From DATLZU01 sp035573855 (GTDB taxonomy: Bacteria > Nitrospirota > Nitrospiria > Nitrospirales > Nitrospiraceae), in NCBI GenBank assembly GCA_035573855.1, contig DATLZU010000057.1:17492-81491 (forward strand): 64,000 nucleotides of DNA, read 5' to 3'. The first letter of the stretch is position 1; each line of letters starts with the position of its first letter. The notes under the pieces were generated by a model. The model was not told the DNA's origin. It ran no database searches and saw only the letters and a list, made by a program, of their open reading frames with translations. Of the stretch, positions 1-8,114 are shown in pieces. The position numbers and the translations under genes are program-made.

Positions 1-244
1 GGACCCGTTCGAAGGCCAAGCGCCTTGCCAACGTCGCCATCCACGCTCCGGCGATCACATCGTCCGGCCGATGCGCCAGAATCCGCTCACATTCTTTGGC
101 CGCCTGAATATGGCACCGGTTCGCCACCAACAGAAACAGCAGGTAATACCGGAGCTCAACACTGCCGGGCTGGCGGGTGATCAACCAGCGGAGCTTTGCC
201 TCTTCATCAGCCAAGTGCATCTGATATTGGGTCTTCCGTCTCAC
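1..244 (-). CDS. TPR-like helical protein, partial (runs off the window start)
   Basis: Reading the minus strand from a GTG at 244 gives an open frame to the window edge. A good Shine-Dalgarno AGGTGA lies just upstream of the GTG; an ATG at 220 is the alternative start. The visible 81 residues are helical, with the spacing of a tetratricopeptide unit (LRYYLLFLLVANRCHIQAAKECERIL…PDD). The function is unknown. It follows two tiny zinc-ribbon genes on the same strand with only about 25 bases between, so it probably belongs to the same transcript. The C-terminus lies outside the window. Confidence 0.5.
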   Translation of the reverse strand, partial: MRRKTQYQMHLADEEAKLRWLITRQPGSVELRYYLLFLLVANRCHIQAAKECERILAHRPDDVIAGAWMATLARRLAFERV

Positions 245-268
245 AAGATCACCTGATCTCTCTTGCCA

Positions 269-442
269 CTAGGCTGATTGCCGAACGGGCTGGCGCGCCC
301 GGAGTTCTCGCATGCCCTTGAAGCAGCGCGGGCACAGGAGCAGTTGGCTGCGGTTGTCGAAGAACAGGCGCGGCGAAGCACGCCCGCAGCACTCGCACGG
401 GCTGTCCTGGGGTTCCAAGATGTTTTCGTCCTCTTTACCCAT
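269..442 (-). CDS. small zinc-ribbon protein (57 aa)
   Basis: ATG at 442, stop TAG at 269-271. The protein starts MGKEDENILEPQDS and carries two paired-cysteine knuckles, CECC and CPRC, about 25 residues apart, which is a typical four-cysteine zinc ribbon. The start overlaps the stop of the preceding small gene by 8 bases, a common sign of translational coupling. No family was recognised beyond 'zinc ribbon'; it may bind nucleic acid or a partner protein. Confidence 0.55.
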   Translation of the reverse strand: MGKEDENILEPQDSPCECCGRASPRLFFDNRSQLLLCPRCFKGMRELRARQPVRQSA

Positions 443-626
443 CGGATCGTTTCCGTGCCCCTCCCGTCCGATGACTCATGGCCATGAAGCTGCGAGACCG
501 GACGTTCCGCTCTAAGACCGGGGGCAGCGGAGGAATGCACTGGTCGCAGTAGACTTGTTCAGTGAACTTATCCCAGATTGCGTGGGTCAGGACTCGGCCG
601 CAGCAGGCGCAGATCAGAGGTCTCAC
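435..626 (-). CDS. small zinc-ribbon protein (63 aa)
   Basis: Probable GTG start at 626. The protein has CACC near the N-terminus and CDQC about 20 residues later, followed by a basic, low-complexity tail. The same frame stays open upstream to 863, so the start is uncertain, but the upstream part does not look like conserved protein. Its end overlaps the next zinc-ribbon gene by 8 bases. The pair probably forms a small operon with the TPR-like gene. Function unknown. Confidence 0.4.
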   Translation of the reverse strand: MRPLICACCGRVLTHAIWDKFTEQVYCDQCIPPLPPVLERNVRSRSFMAMSHRTGGARKRSDG

Positions 627-917
627 GGTCCGGCATTCCCCGCCATACAGAAAAAAGTAGAGGCACAGGAACGCACTCACCGCTTGCTCAGCAACAGATA
701 TGCCGTCAGGGCGGTGAGAACCTTCCTCGTTTCCTTCTTCAATGAAATTCAAAACTTTCAGATTGGCCGAGCGGGCGAAGGCAAGAACGACAATCCCGGC
801 GGCCTGGGGGGACGTGCAAAGTTTGCATGCCTGGCTCGGGAGACCGGATCCCTGCCGTTGCAATCGAATCGCACCGGGTCCTGGGATAAAGAGAGGGAGG
901 GCGAGGATAAGCTGGCG
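627..917. other. intergenic stretch, nothing supportable
   Basis: About 290 bases between the zinc-ribbon genes and the sigma-54 activator. Open frames exist on both strands but none has a credible start and recognisable protein character. Confidence 0.4.
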
Positions 918-2396
918 TTATTGGCTGTCGGCTATTCCTATTCTTCGAGGTTCCTGCTCCCGGTCGATCCCGTATTCGCGCAGCTTGTTATAGAGGCTGG
1001 CGCGGCTGATCTTCAGGAGGCGGGCGGCTTTGACCCGGTTGCCCCCGGCTTCCTGGAGCGCCTGAAGGATGCGAGCCCGCTCCGCCTGTCGCGCGGCGCT
1101 GCGCGAGACGGTTCGCAAGTCACCGCACGGAGGAAGCGCGGCAAGACCGACAAAATCCTTGCAGGTCAGCTCGGGCCCCCCGGTGGTCACGACGGCGCGC
1201 TCGATCACATGTTGTAGCTCGCGCACGTTCCCGGGCCAGGGCGCGTTCGCCAACGCCTGCATGGCTTCGGGTGTCACCGCTCGGATGGGTTGTCGGTGTC
1301 GCCTGCAGGACATCGCCAGGAAATGTCGGACCAACAGCGGGATGTCTTCTCGCCGTTCGCGAAGCGGCGGCAGAGACAAGGGCAGCACCGCCAACCGGTA
1401 GTAAAGATCCTGGCGAAAGGCTTTCGCCTTGACCTGTTCAAGCAAATCCTTGTTACTGGCCGAGATGACCCGCACATCCACTTTGATCCGTTGGCTGCTC
1501 CCCACCGGCTTAATCTCCCCCTCTTGCAGCACCCGCAACAGCTTGGCCTGGAATTGCAGGGAGGTGTCCGCGATTTCGTCCAGAAAGATCGTTCCCCCGT
1601 CGGCTTCCTCGAACAACCCGCGCTTGGACGACACCGCGCCAGTGAAGGCGCCCCTGACATGGCCGAACAACTCGCTCTCCAGCAACGCCTCGGGCAAGGA
1701 CCCACAGTCGATGACGACGAAGGGGCGATCGCAGCGGGCGCTGAGCCGGTGGATGGTTTTCGCAACCAGTTCTTTCCCGGTCCCGCTTTCACCTTGGAGC
1801 AGCACTGTGGCTTGGCTGTCCGCGACCAGGCGAATCATCTCGAACACCTGTCGCATCGCCAGACTCCGGCCGATCAGTTCGCCGAGCCGGTCCTCTCCCT
1901 CTCGACCCTCGAGATCGCCGACGCCTCGGTTCGGGATTGGAGCTTTACCCGCTCCCTTCTGCGGATTCAGGAAGACGAGAACCGACTGCGTCTCGTTATG
2001 TGAGGATTTCAACGGAACGGCACGACTGATGCCGCACGGAAAGTCGGCGCCGGACGCATCCGGCGCCGATGCCGCTTCGCCAGTGGCGAAGGACTGCACA
2101 GCCGGACAGGGTGCACAGCGTACCACCCGTCGGCCGATGATCTCGTAGCACAGAGCCGGCCGCTCGGTATCGCAACCGGCCGCCTGCGTCCAGGCGGGCT
2201 CGTTCGAATAGACAATCCGCAAATCAGGACCAAGCACCACGACCCGCACACGATCGGGAAGATGGTCGGCCAGCAGCTTGAGCGCCTCTACTCGCGCGTT
2301 CAACACCTCATCAACGAACGGGCCGCTTGCAGGTGAGGCTTTCGGAAACCCGGCCGTCTCCACGTGCGTGGTCTCCTGTCCACAGAAATAGCCCAC
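918..2396 (-). CDS. sigma-54-dependent transcriptional activator with PAS sensor domain
   Basis: This 492-residue protein activates RNA polymerase carrying sigma-54 in response to a signal sensed by its own N-terminal domain. The first ~170 residues are PAS-like (LGPDLRIVYSN) and hold a cysteine cluster (CY…RCAPCP), found in PAS sensors that may bind a metal or Fe-S group. Then comes the AAA+ domain: Walker A GESGTGKE, the sigma-54 contact loop GAFTGA, Walker B IFLDEI and an arginine-finger region. The C-terminus is a Fis-type helix-turn-helix (AARLLKISRASLYNKL). There is no receiver domain. The GTG start at 2396 is uncertain. A single-domain response regulator precedes it on the same strand. 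The target promoters are unknown. Confidence 0.9.
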   Translation of the reverse strand: MGYFCGQETTHVETAGFPKASPASGPFVDEVLNARVEALKLLADHLPDRVRVVVLGPDLRIVYSNEPAWTQAAGCDTERPALCYEIIGRRVVRCAPCPAVQSFATGEAASAPDASGADFPCGISRAVPLKSSHNETQSVLVFLNPQKGAGKAPIPNRGVGDLEGREGEDRLGELIGRSLAMRQVFEMIRLVADSQATVLLQGESGTGKELVAKTIHRLSARCDRPFVVIDCGSLPEALLESELFGHVRGAFTGAVSSKRGLFEEADGGTIFLDEIADTSLQFQAKLLRVLQEGEIKPVGSSQRIKVDVRVISASNKDLLEQVKAKAFRQDLYYRLAVLPLSLPPLRERREDIPLLVRHFLAMSCRRHRQPIRAVTPEAMQALANAPWPGNVRELQHVIERAVVTTGGPELTCKDFVGLAALPPCGDLRTVSRSAARQAERARILQALQEAGGNRVKAARLLKISRASLYNKLREYGIDREQEPRRIGIADSQ

Positions 2397-2462
2397 CGCG
2401 AAAAGCCGGCCTCACGGGCAGCCGTCCCTTCGAGCTGCCGGCTCTTCACGGTTCGTTCTGTT

Positions 2463-2822
2463 TTATGCACTCTGATGGTCCAGCAACCGTCTGATCGTCG
2501 CCTTTAATTCCGCAATGCGGACCGGCTTATCGAAGTAGACCGTGGCTCCGCGATCAAGCGCCTCCTGCCGAATCGCTTGCTCGCCGAAGGCGGTCATAAG
2601 CACGATCGGGCATCGCGGCGCAGCCTGCCGCAGCCGGCTCACATACTCCAATCCACCCGACGGCATCTTAAGATCCGTCAGGATCAAATCCGGGACCTCC
2701 GTGGCGATCGCCAAGAGGGCCTCCTCCCCATTGGCGGCCTCCCGAAGCTGATACCCTTCGCTCATCAGCTCGTCGCAGAGTAAGCTGCGCATATCCAGGT
2801 CGTCTTCGACGACAAGCAACAC
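2463..2822 (-). CDS. single-domain response regulator receiver protein
   Basis: A 119-residue CheY-like receiver with no output domain. The acidic pocket (VVEDD), the phospho-acceptor aspartate in LTDLKMP, the TA switch residue in LMTAF and the conserved lysine in FDKPV are all present. The GTG start at 2822 was chosen because a strong GGAGGGAGG lies six bases upstream; the open frame extends further to 2891 without a better site. It lies immediately upstream of the PAS/sigma-54 activator on the same strand and may work with it or with the kinase at 3104-4168. Confidence 0.8.
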   Translation of the reverse strand: MLLVVEDDLDMRSLLCDELMSEGYQLREAANGEEALLAIATEVPDLILTDLKMPSGGLEYVSRLRQAAPRCPIVLMTAFGEQAIRQEALDRGATVYFDKPVRIAELKATIRRLLDHQSA

Positions 2823-3103
2823 GATTGCCCTCCCTCCGTGCACCAAGGCTCCCCTTTTGACTGGAAAGCTTCTGGCGACGATGTGACGCAAGGGGCATGC
2901 CCATCAGCCAGGTCTGCCAGGTTGCGCAACTAGGCGATTCTTTATGAAGATTCGGCGTGAACGCGCGGGAAAGGTCTCACGGACGGCCGGTCTCAATGGC
3001 GAGAAAAACCTCAGCAGCGGGCAAAGCGCTGTCGCAGGATGCCACAGTCCTCGGAGAGGGAGAAAGCGATCAGCTATTCGCTACCCGCTGTTCGCTTGTT
3101 GTA

Positions 3104-4168
3104 TTACTGGCTCACCGGCAGGCTGATCGTGAAGGTGGTTCCTTTTCCCGAGTCGCTTTCGACCTGAATGGACCCACCATGCTCGTCGATGATGCCCTTG
3201 ACCACGGTCAGTCCTAACCCCGTGCCTTTGCCCGTCTCTTTGGTGGTGAAGAACGGGTCGAAGATTTTCGGGAGATCCTGCTGCGCGATCCCGTGGCCGG
3301 TATCGGCCACGGTCAACCGGACCATCCCGTCTGCCCGAGCGAGAGCGACCCGCAACATGCCGCCCTCCGGCATCGCCTGGATGGCGTTCATGACCAGGTT
3401 GATCAGCACCTGGCTCATCTGGTCCGCGTCGGCGTGGACCTTGGGACAGTCGTCCTGGAAGGATTTCTCGATCCTAATGCCGTGCCGGGCCATTCGTTCC
3501 TGGAACATCTCCAGGCTGCCCTCGATCGTCTCGCGTAAATCGAGGGGCCGGCGCTCGACCGGGCGTCGCCTGGCGAACGCCAGCAGTTGGTTCATCACCC
3601 GCGTGATCCGCTCGACCTGTGTGACGATGACCTGCAGGCTCTTTTTGATCGGCTCCTCCGTGACCCGCTCCAAGAGATATTCCGCCCGGCCGAGGATCAC
3701 GTTCATCGGCGTACCGATCTCGTGCGCCATGCCCGAGGCCAGCGTGCCCAGTTCGGCGATCCGCTCGGTCCGGCGCAACTGCTCTTCCAAACGCCGGCGC
3801 TCCGTGATATCGACCACGGAGGCCAAGACATACGTACGCCCGCTTACCCGGAGAGGAGTCAGTCCAATTTCGACCGGGAATTCGGTGCCGTCCTTCCGCA
3901 GGCCATAAAGTTCCCGTCCTCGCCCCATCGGGCGGGCTTGAGGATCCTGCATGTAGCCGATCCGGTGAGCCCGATGGATCGCCTGCGCCGGTTTTGGCAG
4001 CAGCACTTCCACCAATTGCCCCAATAACTCCGCCTCCTGATACCCGAACTGGGCGAGCAGGCAGGGATTCGCCATCACGATAGCGCCCCTCTCGTCGACC
4101 AATAAAAGCCCGTTGGGCGACGCTTCAACGATCAGCTTGTAGAGCGAGTGATCCGCCTGAAGCTCCAC
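3104..4168 (-). CDS. PAS-domain sensor histidine kinase (NtrB-like)
   Basis: A 354-residue cytoplasmic two-component kinase. A PAS domain (ASPNGLLLVDERGAIVMAN, then the PAC part ending VVDITERRR) is followed by a HisKA dimerisation domain with the phospho-accepting histidine in GMAHEIGTPMN. The HATPase_c domain has N box NLVMNAIQAM, G1 box DTGHGI, F box FDPFFTTK and G2 box GTGLGL. No membrane segments are seen. The GTG at 4168 is preferred over the ATG at 4201: GGGAG sits at a proper distance, and it begins 4 bases after the regulator's stop. It is co-transcribed with, and almost certainly phosphorylates, the NtrC-type regulator just upstream. Confidence 0.9.
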   Translation of the reverse strand: MELQADHSLYKLIVEASPNGLLLVDERGAIVMANPCLLAQFGYQEAELLGQLVEVLLPKPAQAIHRAHRIGYMQDPQARPMGRGRELYGLRKDGTEFPVEIGLTPLRVSGRTYVLASVVDITERRRLEEQLRRTERIAELGTLASGMAHEIGTPMNVILGRAEYLLERVTEEPIKKSLQVIVTQVERITRVMNQLLAFARRRPVERRPLDLRETIEGSLEMFQERMARHGIRIEKSFQDDCPKVHADADQMSQVLINLVMNAIQAMPEGGMLRVALARADGMVRLTVADTGHGIAQQDLPKIFDPFFTTKETGKGTGLGLTVVKGIIDEHGGSIQVESDSGKGTTFTISLPVSQ

Positions 4169-4172
4169 GGGC

Positions 4173-5546
4173 TTACTCCCGCGTCTTGCTCTCGATCTCA
4201 CCCAGTTTCCGATAGAGCGTCTTCCGGTCGATCCCCAGGATGTGCGCGGCCTGGTACTTGTTTCCTCCAGTCTTCTCTAGAATCCGGAGGATGTACTCCT
4301 TTTCCATTGCCTCCAACGACAGCGTCCGTTCCACCGCCTCGTCCAGAATCCGCCGTTCCCCTCGCGCGCCTTGAATCGCCGAGGGCAGATCTTCCGGCAC
4401 AATCTTGTCACCCCGGCTCAAGGTCACAGCGCGCTCGATCACGTTCTCCAACTCGCGCACATTCCCTGGCCAGGCGTAATCGACCAGCAGGGCCAGCGCG
4501 GCCTCGCTCACCCCCTGAACCTGCTTGCCCCGAGCCTCGGCGCACTTCTTCAGAAAGGCGTCCACCAGCAATGGAATGTCCTCTCTCCGCTCCCGCAGCG
4601 GCGGCAGACGAATCTCGATCACGTTCAACCGGTAGTACAGATCCTCCCGGAACCGTTTCGCCCTCACCTCTTCAGCCAGGTTGAGGTTAGTCGCCGCAAT
4701 GATGCGCACGTCCACGGCGATCGGTTTGGTCGCGCCGACCCGCCGGATCTCCCGCTCTTGGATCGCCCGCAGCAGCTTCGCTTGCAGCATGATCGGCAAC
4801 TCGCTGATCTCGTCCAGGAAGAGCGTTCCCGTATGGGCCTCTTCGAAAAGCCCGCGTTTGTCCATCTTGGCGTCGGTGAAAGCGCCCTTCACATGGCCGA
4901 ACAGCTCGCTCTCGAGCAGGGCCTCGGGAATGGCGGCACAGTTGACCGGCACAAACGGCGCATGGCGACGGTCGCTGTTGTAATGGATCGCCTTGGCCAC
5001 CAATTCTTTCCCGGTCCCGCTTTCGCCGGTGATCAGGACGTTGGTCGGGCTGTCGGCGACCCGGCGAATTAAATCGAACACGGCCTGCATCGGCTTGCTC
5101 TTCCCCAGAATCTGGTGGAAGCTGTATTCCTTGTGCACCTCCCTTCGGAGACGCGCAATCTCCCGCCGCAAGGCCGCCTCCCGCAACACGCGCTCGACCA
5201 CGCGGACCAACTCGTCGGTTTTGACCGGCTTGACCAGGTAATCGCTCGCGCCGTGCTTCATCGCCTCGACCGCCGTCTCGACGGAACCGAACGCCGTCAT
5301 CAGGATCACGCCGGTGTCGGGATAAAGCCGCCTGATCTCGCCCAGCAATTCGATCCCCTGCATCTCTTTCATGCGTAGGTCGGTCAGGACGGCCGCATAG
5401 TCTCCTTCGGCGAGCCGTTGAAGCGCCTCTTTGCCGTCGCTAGCCGTGGTCACCTGGTGGCCACGCTCGGCAAGCACGTCCCGGACCAGTTCGCGCATCT
5501 CCGCATCATCATCGACGACCAGAACGGCGCCCTCACTCTCCGCCAT
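4173..5546 (-). CDS. NtrC-family sigma-54 response regulator
   Basis: 457 residues: receiver domain (VVDDDAEM, phospho-acceptor in LTDLRM, lysine in LVKPV), AAA+ domain (Walker A GESGTGKE, Walker B LFLDEI) and C-terminal Fis-type helix-turn-helix (AAHILGIDRKTLYRKL). The loop that contacts sigma-54 reads GAFTDA rather than the usual GAFTGA. The ATG at 5546 was chosen because GGAGG lies 8 bases upstream; a GTG at 5552 is too close to it. The cognate kinase follows directly. Target genes cannot be inferred. Confidence 0.92.
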   Translation of the reverse strand: MAESEGAVLVVDDDAEMRELVRDVLAERGHQVTTASDGKEALQRLAEGDYAAVLTDLRMKEMQGIELLGEIRRLYPDTGVILMTAFGSVETAVEAMKHGASDYLVKPVKTDELVRVVERVLREAALRREIARLRREVHKEYSFHQILGKSKPMQAVFDLIRRVADSPTNVLITGESGTGKELVAKAIHYNSDRRHAPFVPVNCAAIPEALLESELFGHVKGAFTDAKMDKRGLFEEAHTGTLFLDEISELPIMLQAKLLRAIQEREIRRVGATKPIAVDVRIIAATNLNLAEEVRAKRFREDLYYRLNVIEIRLPPLRERREDIPLLVDAFLKKCAEARGKQVQGVSEAALALLVDYAWPGNVRELENVIERAVTLSRGDKIVPEDLPSAIQGARGERRILDEAVERTLSLEAMEKEYILRILEKTGGNKYQAAHILGIDRKTLYRKLGEIESKTRE

Positions 5547-5641
5547 CGTCACGGCCTCCTCTTCGAGCCCTCACCCCGCACCTGCTGTCTCCTCAGGCCG
5601 CCCAAGCCTAGCCCTTCCGCCAATAGCCGTCAAGAGAGCAC

Positions 5642-5702
5642 AAAAGGGGTCGGGAGTCTTTTCCGCACTCCGCTGAGAAATAAAAGACTCCCGACCCCTT
5701 TT
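5642..5702. repeat. REP palindrome pair (RAYT-associated family)
   Basis: The 5' arm AAGGGGTCGGGAGTCTTT and its exact reverse complement enclose a short variable loop, forming a stem of about 21 bp. It sits between the regulator operon and the cytochrome gene. It is identical in sequence to the copies at 14620, 18910, 29022, 30808, 31555 and 40448. Confidence 0.95.
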
Positions 5703-5724
5703 CGATTCCTTTTCGATTCATTTG

Positions 5725-6186
5725 TCAGCGCCCGCCGAACGACCGCACATAGAGCAACACCTGCCAGGCTTCTTCTTCGGTCAGAATGAGCGGAATGAAC
5801 GGGGCCATGTCGGTGCCCGGGCTGCCGTTCTTGAGAATCCAGAACAGCTCGCCGTCGGTTCTGGCCGCCTGCCAAGTTTGGTCCGTGAAGTCGCGCGGAA
5901 GCCGGCCGACCAGACCTGGGATGTCCCCGAGCCCCTTTCCGTCTCGCCCGTGGCAGGTGGCGCAAAAGGCCTTGCCATGATAGAGGGCCTTGCCTTTTCC
6001 GACGTTCTCCGGAGTCGCAGCCAATGGGTTGGTGACCGTCCGGGCGGCCTCGATCTGGTCGACAGGAACCCGCGGCCTCAGCACCTCGGGGTCAGCTCCC
6101 CACGTAGGCCCCACGACGATCCCCGTGACGCCCAGAAGAACTGCAACACCGCGCCGGAGCCAATCGCCCACGTTCGCCCCCCACAT
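5725..6186 (-). CDS. class I c-type cytochrome (153 aa)
   Basis: An exported electron carrier with one haem site, CATCH, near residue 75 and a distal-ligand region around MAPF (GSPGTDMAPFIP). An N-terminal hydrophobic segment (LLGVTGIVVG) serves as a signal or anchor. The domain resembles the single-haem cytochromes of cbb3-type or periplasmic electron-transfer chains. The next two genes on the same strand are a DUF1264 protein and a di-haem peroxidase, so a periplasmic redox role is likely. The exact start is unsure: ATG 6186 has its ribosome site very close. Confidence 0.85.
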   Translation of the reverse strand: MWGANVGDWLRRGVAVLLGVTGIVVGPTWGADPEVLRPRVPVDQIEAARTVTNPLAATPENVGKGKALYHGKAFCATCHGRDGKGLGDIPGLVGRLPRDFTDQTWQAARTDGELFWILKNGSPGTDMAPFIPLILTEEEAWQVLLYVRSFGGR

Positions 6187-6259
6187 ACCCCTTCAAGAAA
6201 CGGCGCCCTGTTCATCGGCCGTTCCGTCTTTCGCCCTCGCATTCACTCGCCATGCACAC

Positions 6260-6288
6260 GGGCAGGGCTTGTAAGTACAGCCCTGCCC
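6260..6288. terminator. hairpin after the DUF1264 gene
   Basis: A perfect 10-bp stem, GGGCAGGGCT/AGCCCTGCCC, with a 9-base loop, just downstream of the DUF1264 stop on the minus strand. There is no clear T-run, so it may protect the 3' end or act only weakly as a terminator. Confidence 0.45.
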
Positions 6289-6307
6289 GACGCACGGACC
6301 GCCTACC

Positions 6308-6835
6308 TTACGGGGCAGAAACGAGCCGTTCGCTGTGCCCGGTGAACGTATGGCCGAGAGACTGCGGAAAGGTCACCGTCCCGTCCGGGAATTCTTGTCC
6401 TTCTTGCCAGAGGTGATAGATGACGCCGTCCGTATTAGATGCGGCTTCGGCAATTTCTTTCGCCTTGTCCGCGGGCTCAAGCACCTGGACGCGGCCGGTT
6501 GCGATCTCCACCTTGTGATCATGGAAATGCCGGTGCCACTTAATGGGCGGGAGTTTTCTGGAGAGCTCTTTCGCCACGAAGTATTCAACCCCGATCAGTT
6601 GCGCCTGTGGATCCGTGGATTTGAACAGCAAGCACTGGAGGATTTTATCGGAGATCCCCTTGCAGTAATGATGATACGGTCCCCCCACTGTGCCGTCGTG
6701 CATCATGTGCGGGGCTTGGACATGGATATCATACCCATCGACCGGTGACTTCGGCTCGGCGCCGACATGCTGCGGCGCAACAGCACCGCACCCAAACACA
6801 CCGATGGTTATCGCAACGATCACTCCGTTCCTCAT
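6308..6835 (-). CDS. DUF1264 family exported protein
   Basis: 175 residues with a lipoprotein- or secretion-type N-terminus (VFGCGAVAPQHVGA). The body matches the DUF1264 (oil-body-associated protein-like) family: GYDIHVQAPHMMHDG, HHYCKG, a histidine-rich WHRHFHDHKVEIATG, and an LGHTFTGH tail. AAGGAGG lies upstream of the ATG at 6835. The biochemical function of this family is not established. The many histidines and the neighbouring haem proteins could suggest metal or haem binding, but that is speculation. Confidence 0.8.
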   Translation of the reverse strand: MRNGVIVAITIGVFGCGAVAPQHVGAEPKSPVDGYDIHVQAPHMMHDGTVGGPYHHYCKGISDKILQCLLFKSTDPQAQLIGVEYFVAKELSRKLPPIKWHRHFHDHKVEIATGRVQVLEPADKAKEIAEAASNTDGVIYHLWQEGQEFPDGTVTFPQSLGHTFTGHSERLVSAP

Positions 6836-6869
6836 AACGGCCTCCTTGTAGGTAATGGGTGGGAGCAGC

Positions 6870-6899
6870 GGCGGGATCGCGTGACCACGCGATCCCGCC
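6870..6899. terminator. 13-bp hairpin terminator of the peroxidase gene
   Basis: GGCGGGATCGCGT and its exact complement separated by a 4-base loop, between the stop of the di-haem peroxidase and the start of the DUF1264 gene. No strong T-run follows, so it acts as a stem barrier or a weak terminator. Confidence 0.5.
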
Positions 6900-6950
6900 C
6901 GGCAACATGTCCCGTTAGAGGAAGGAGACTCCCAAAAGGATTCAAACGTA

Positions 6951-8027
6951 TTACTTCGGCAGCTTGGGCATCTCGAATTTGATCGGTTCGCCGGTCAGGG
7001 CCTTGAGAAACGCCAGAAGGTCGGCTTTCTCCTCGGCCGTCAGCCCGAGCGGCTTGATGAGCGGGCTCAGGTTGGGATTCGGCCCTCCGCCTTTGTCGAG
7101 AAAGTCGATCACTTCTTCCAGTGTCTTGAACACCCCGTCGTGCATGTACGGCGGGGTCTCCGTGATGCTGCGGAGGGTGGGCGTCTTGAACGCGCCCTTG
7201 TCCTTCTCCAACCGCGTGACGTAGTAGCGGCCCAGGTCCTCTTTCATCGGGCCGACTTGCGGGACGCCGAGGTTGTGGAACTTGCCGTCGGTGAAGTTGG
7301 GGCCGTTGTGGCACAGGATGCAGCGGGCTTTGCCTTTGAACAGCGCCATGCCGCGCACCGCTGCCTCGTCCATCGCCGCCTTGTCGCCCAACACGTACTT
7401 GTCAAAGGCGGAGTTGGTCGAGATGATCGTCCGTTCGTAGGCCGCGATCGCCTCGGCGATCCCCTGCAGATTGACCTCGGTCCCGAAGACGGCGCGGAAC
7501 TGCTCCCGATAGCCCTTGATCTTCCCGAGCTTCTTGACCACATTCTCATGGGTTTCCGCCATCTCCACCGGATTTTGAATCGGCCCGATGGCCTGCTCTT
7601 CCAGCGACCGGGCGCGGCCGTCCCAAAACTGCAGGTGGTTGAACGCCGTGTTGTACACGGTTGGCGCCTGGCGCCCCCCCACCTTGCCGTCCACACCGAT
7701 GGAGGTCTGGCGTGGATCGGCAAACCCAGCGCCGGGCGTATGGCAGAACGCGCACGAGACTGCATTATTCTTGGAGAGCCGGCCGTCGAAATAGAGCTGT
7801 TTGCCTAACTCGATCTTCGCCTTGTACGTGAGATTGGTGGACGGCATCGGGACGGCGGTCGGCAACGGCCCGATGTCGGGGACGGTGATCCCGTCGATTG
7901 TCACGGTCCCCGGCATGCCCTCGGCGACCGGCGAGGCTTGGGCGTGCCGATCGCTGGTGAACAACACCGGGCTTGCGGCCCCGATCACGACGCATGCAAC
8001 GATGGTGACGATGCCCTTTCGCGACAT
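6951..8027 (-). CDS. di-haem cytochrome c peroxidase / MauG-family protein
   Basis: 358 residues, exported. Two covalent haem sites are visible, CAFCH (about residue 90) and CILCH (about 235), with the family motifs GFADPR, PTVYNTAFN, FWDGRA and KTPTLRSI…PPYMHDG. The family reduces hydrogen peroxide using electrons from small cytochromes, or oxidises other substrates in MauG-like members. The ATG at 8027 was chosen because AAGGAGG lies 7 bases upstream; a longer frame to 8111 lacks this. A signal anchor (VTIVACVVIGAASPVLF) starts the protein. The small cytochrome at 5725 is a plausible electron donor. Confidence 0.9.
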   Translation of the reverse strand: MSRKGIVTIVACVVIGAASPVLFTSDRHAQASPVAEGMPGTVTIDGITVPDIGPLPTAVPMPSTNLTYKAKIELGKQLYFDGRLSKNNAVSCAFCHTPGAGFADPRQTSIGVDGKVGGRQAPTVYNTAFNHLQFWDGRARSLEEQAIGPIQNPVEMAETHENVVKKLGKIKGYREQFRAVFGTEVNLQGIAEAIAAYERTIISTNSAFDKYVLGDKAAMDEAAVRGMALFKGKARCILCHNGPNFTDGKFHNLGVPQVGPMKEDLGRYYVTRLEKDKGAFKTPTLRSITETPPYMHDGVFKTLEEVIDFLDKGGGPNPNLSPLIKPLGLTAEEKADLLAFLKALTGEPIKFEMPKLPK

Positions 8028-8114
8028 AACCATTCCTCCTTGTTCGCAAAGTAGCGAGTAGCTGAATTCACCGCAGAATACCATAAGTCCGAGCCCGTAT
8101 GTCCGTCGCATTCC

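Noticed and set aside
435..863. Long minus-strand version (142 aa) of the first zinc-ribbon gene
   Set aside because: The upstream 79 residues do not look like conserved protein, and the better candidate start is the GTG at 626.
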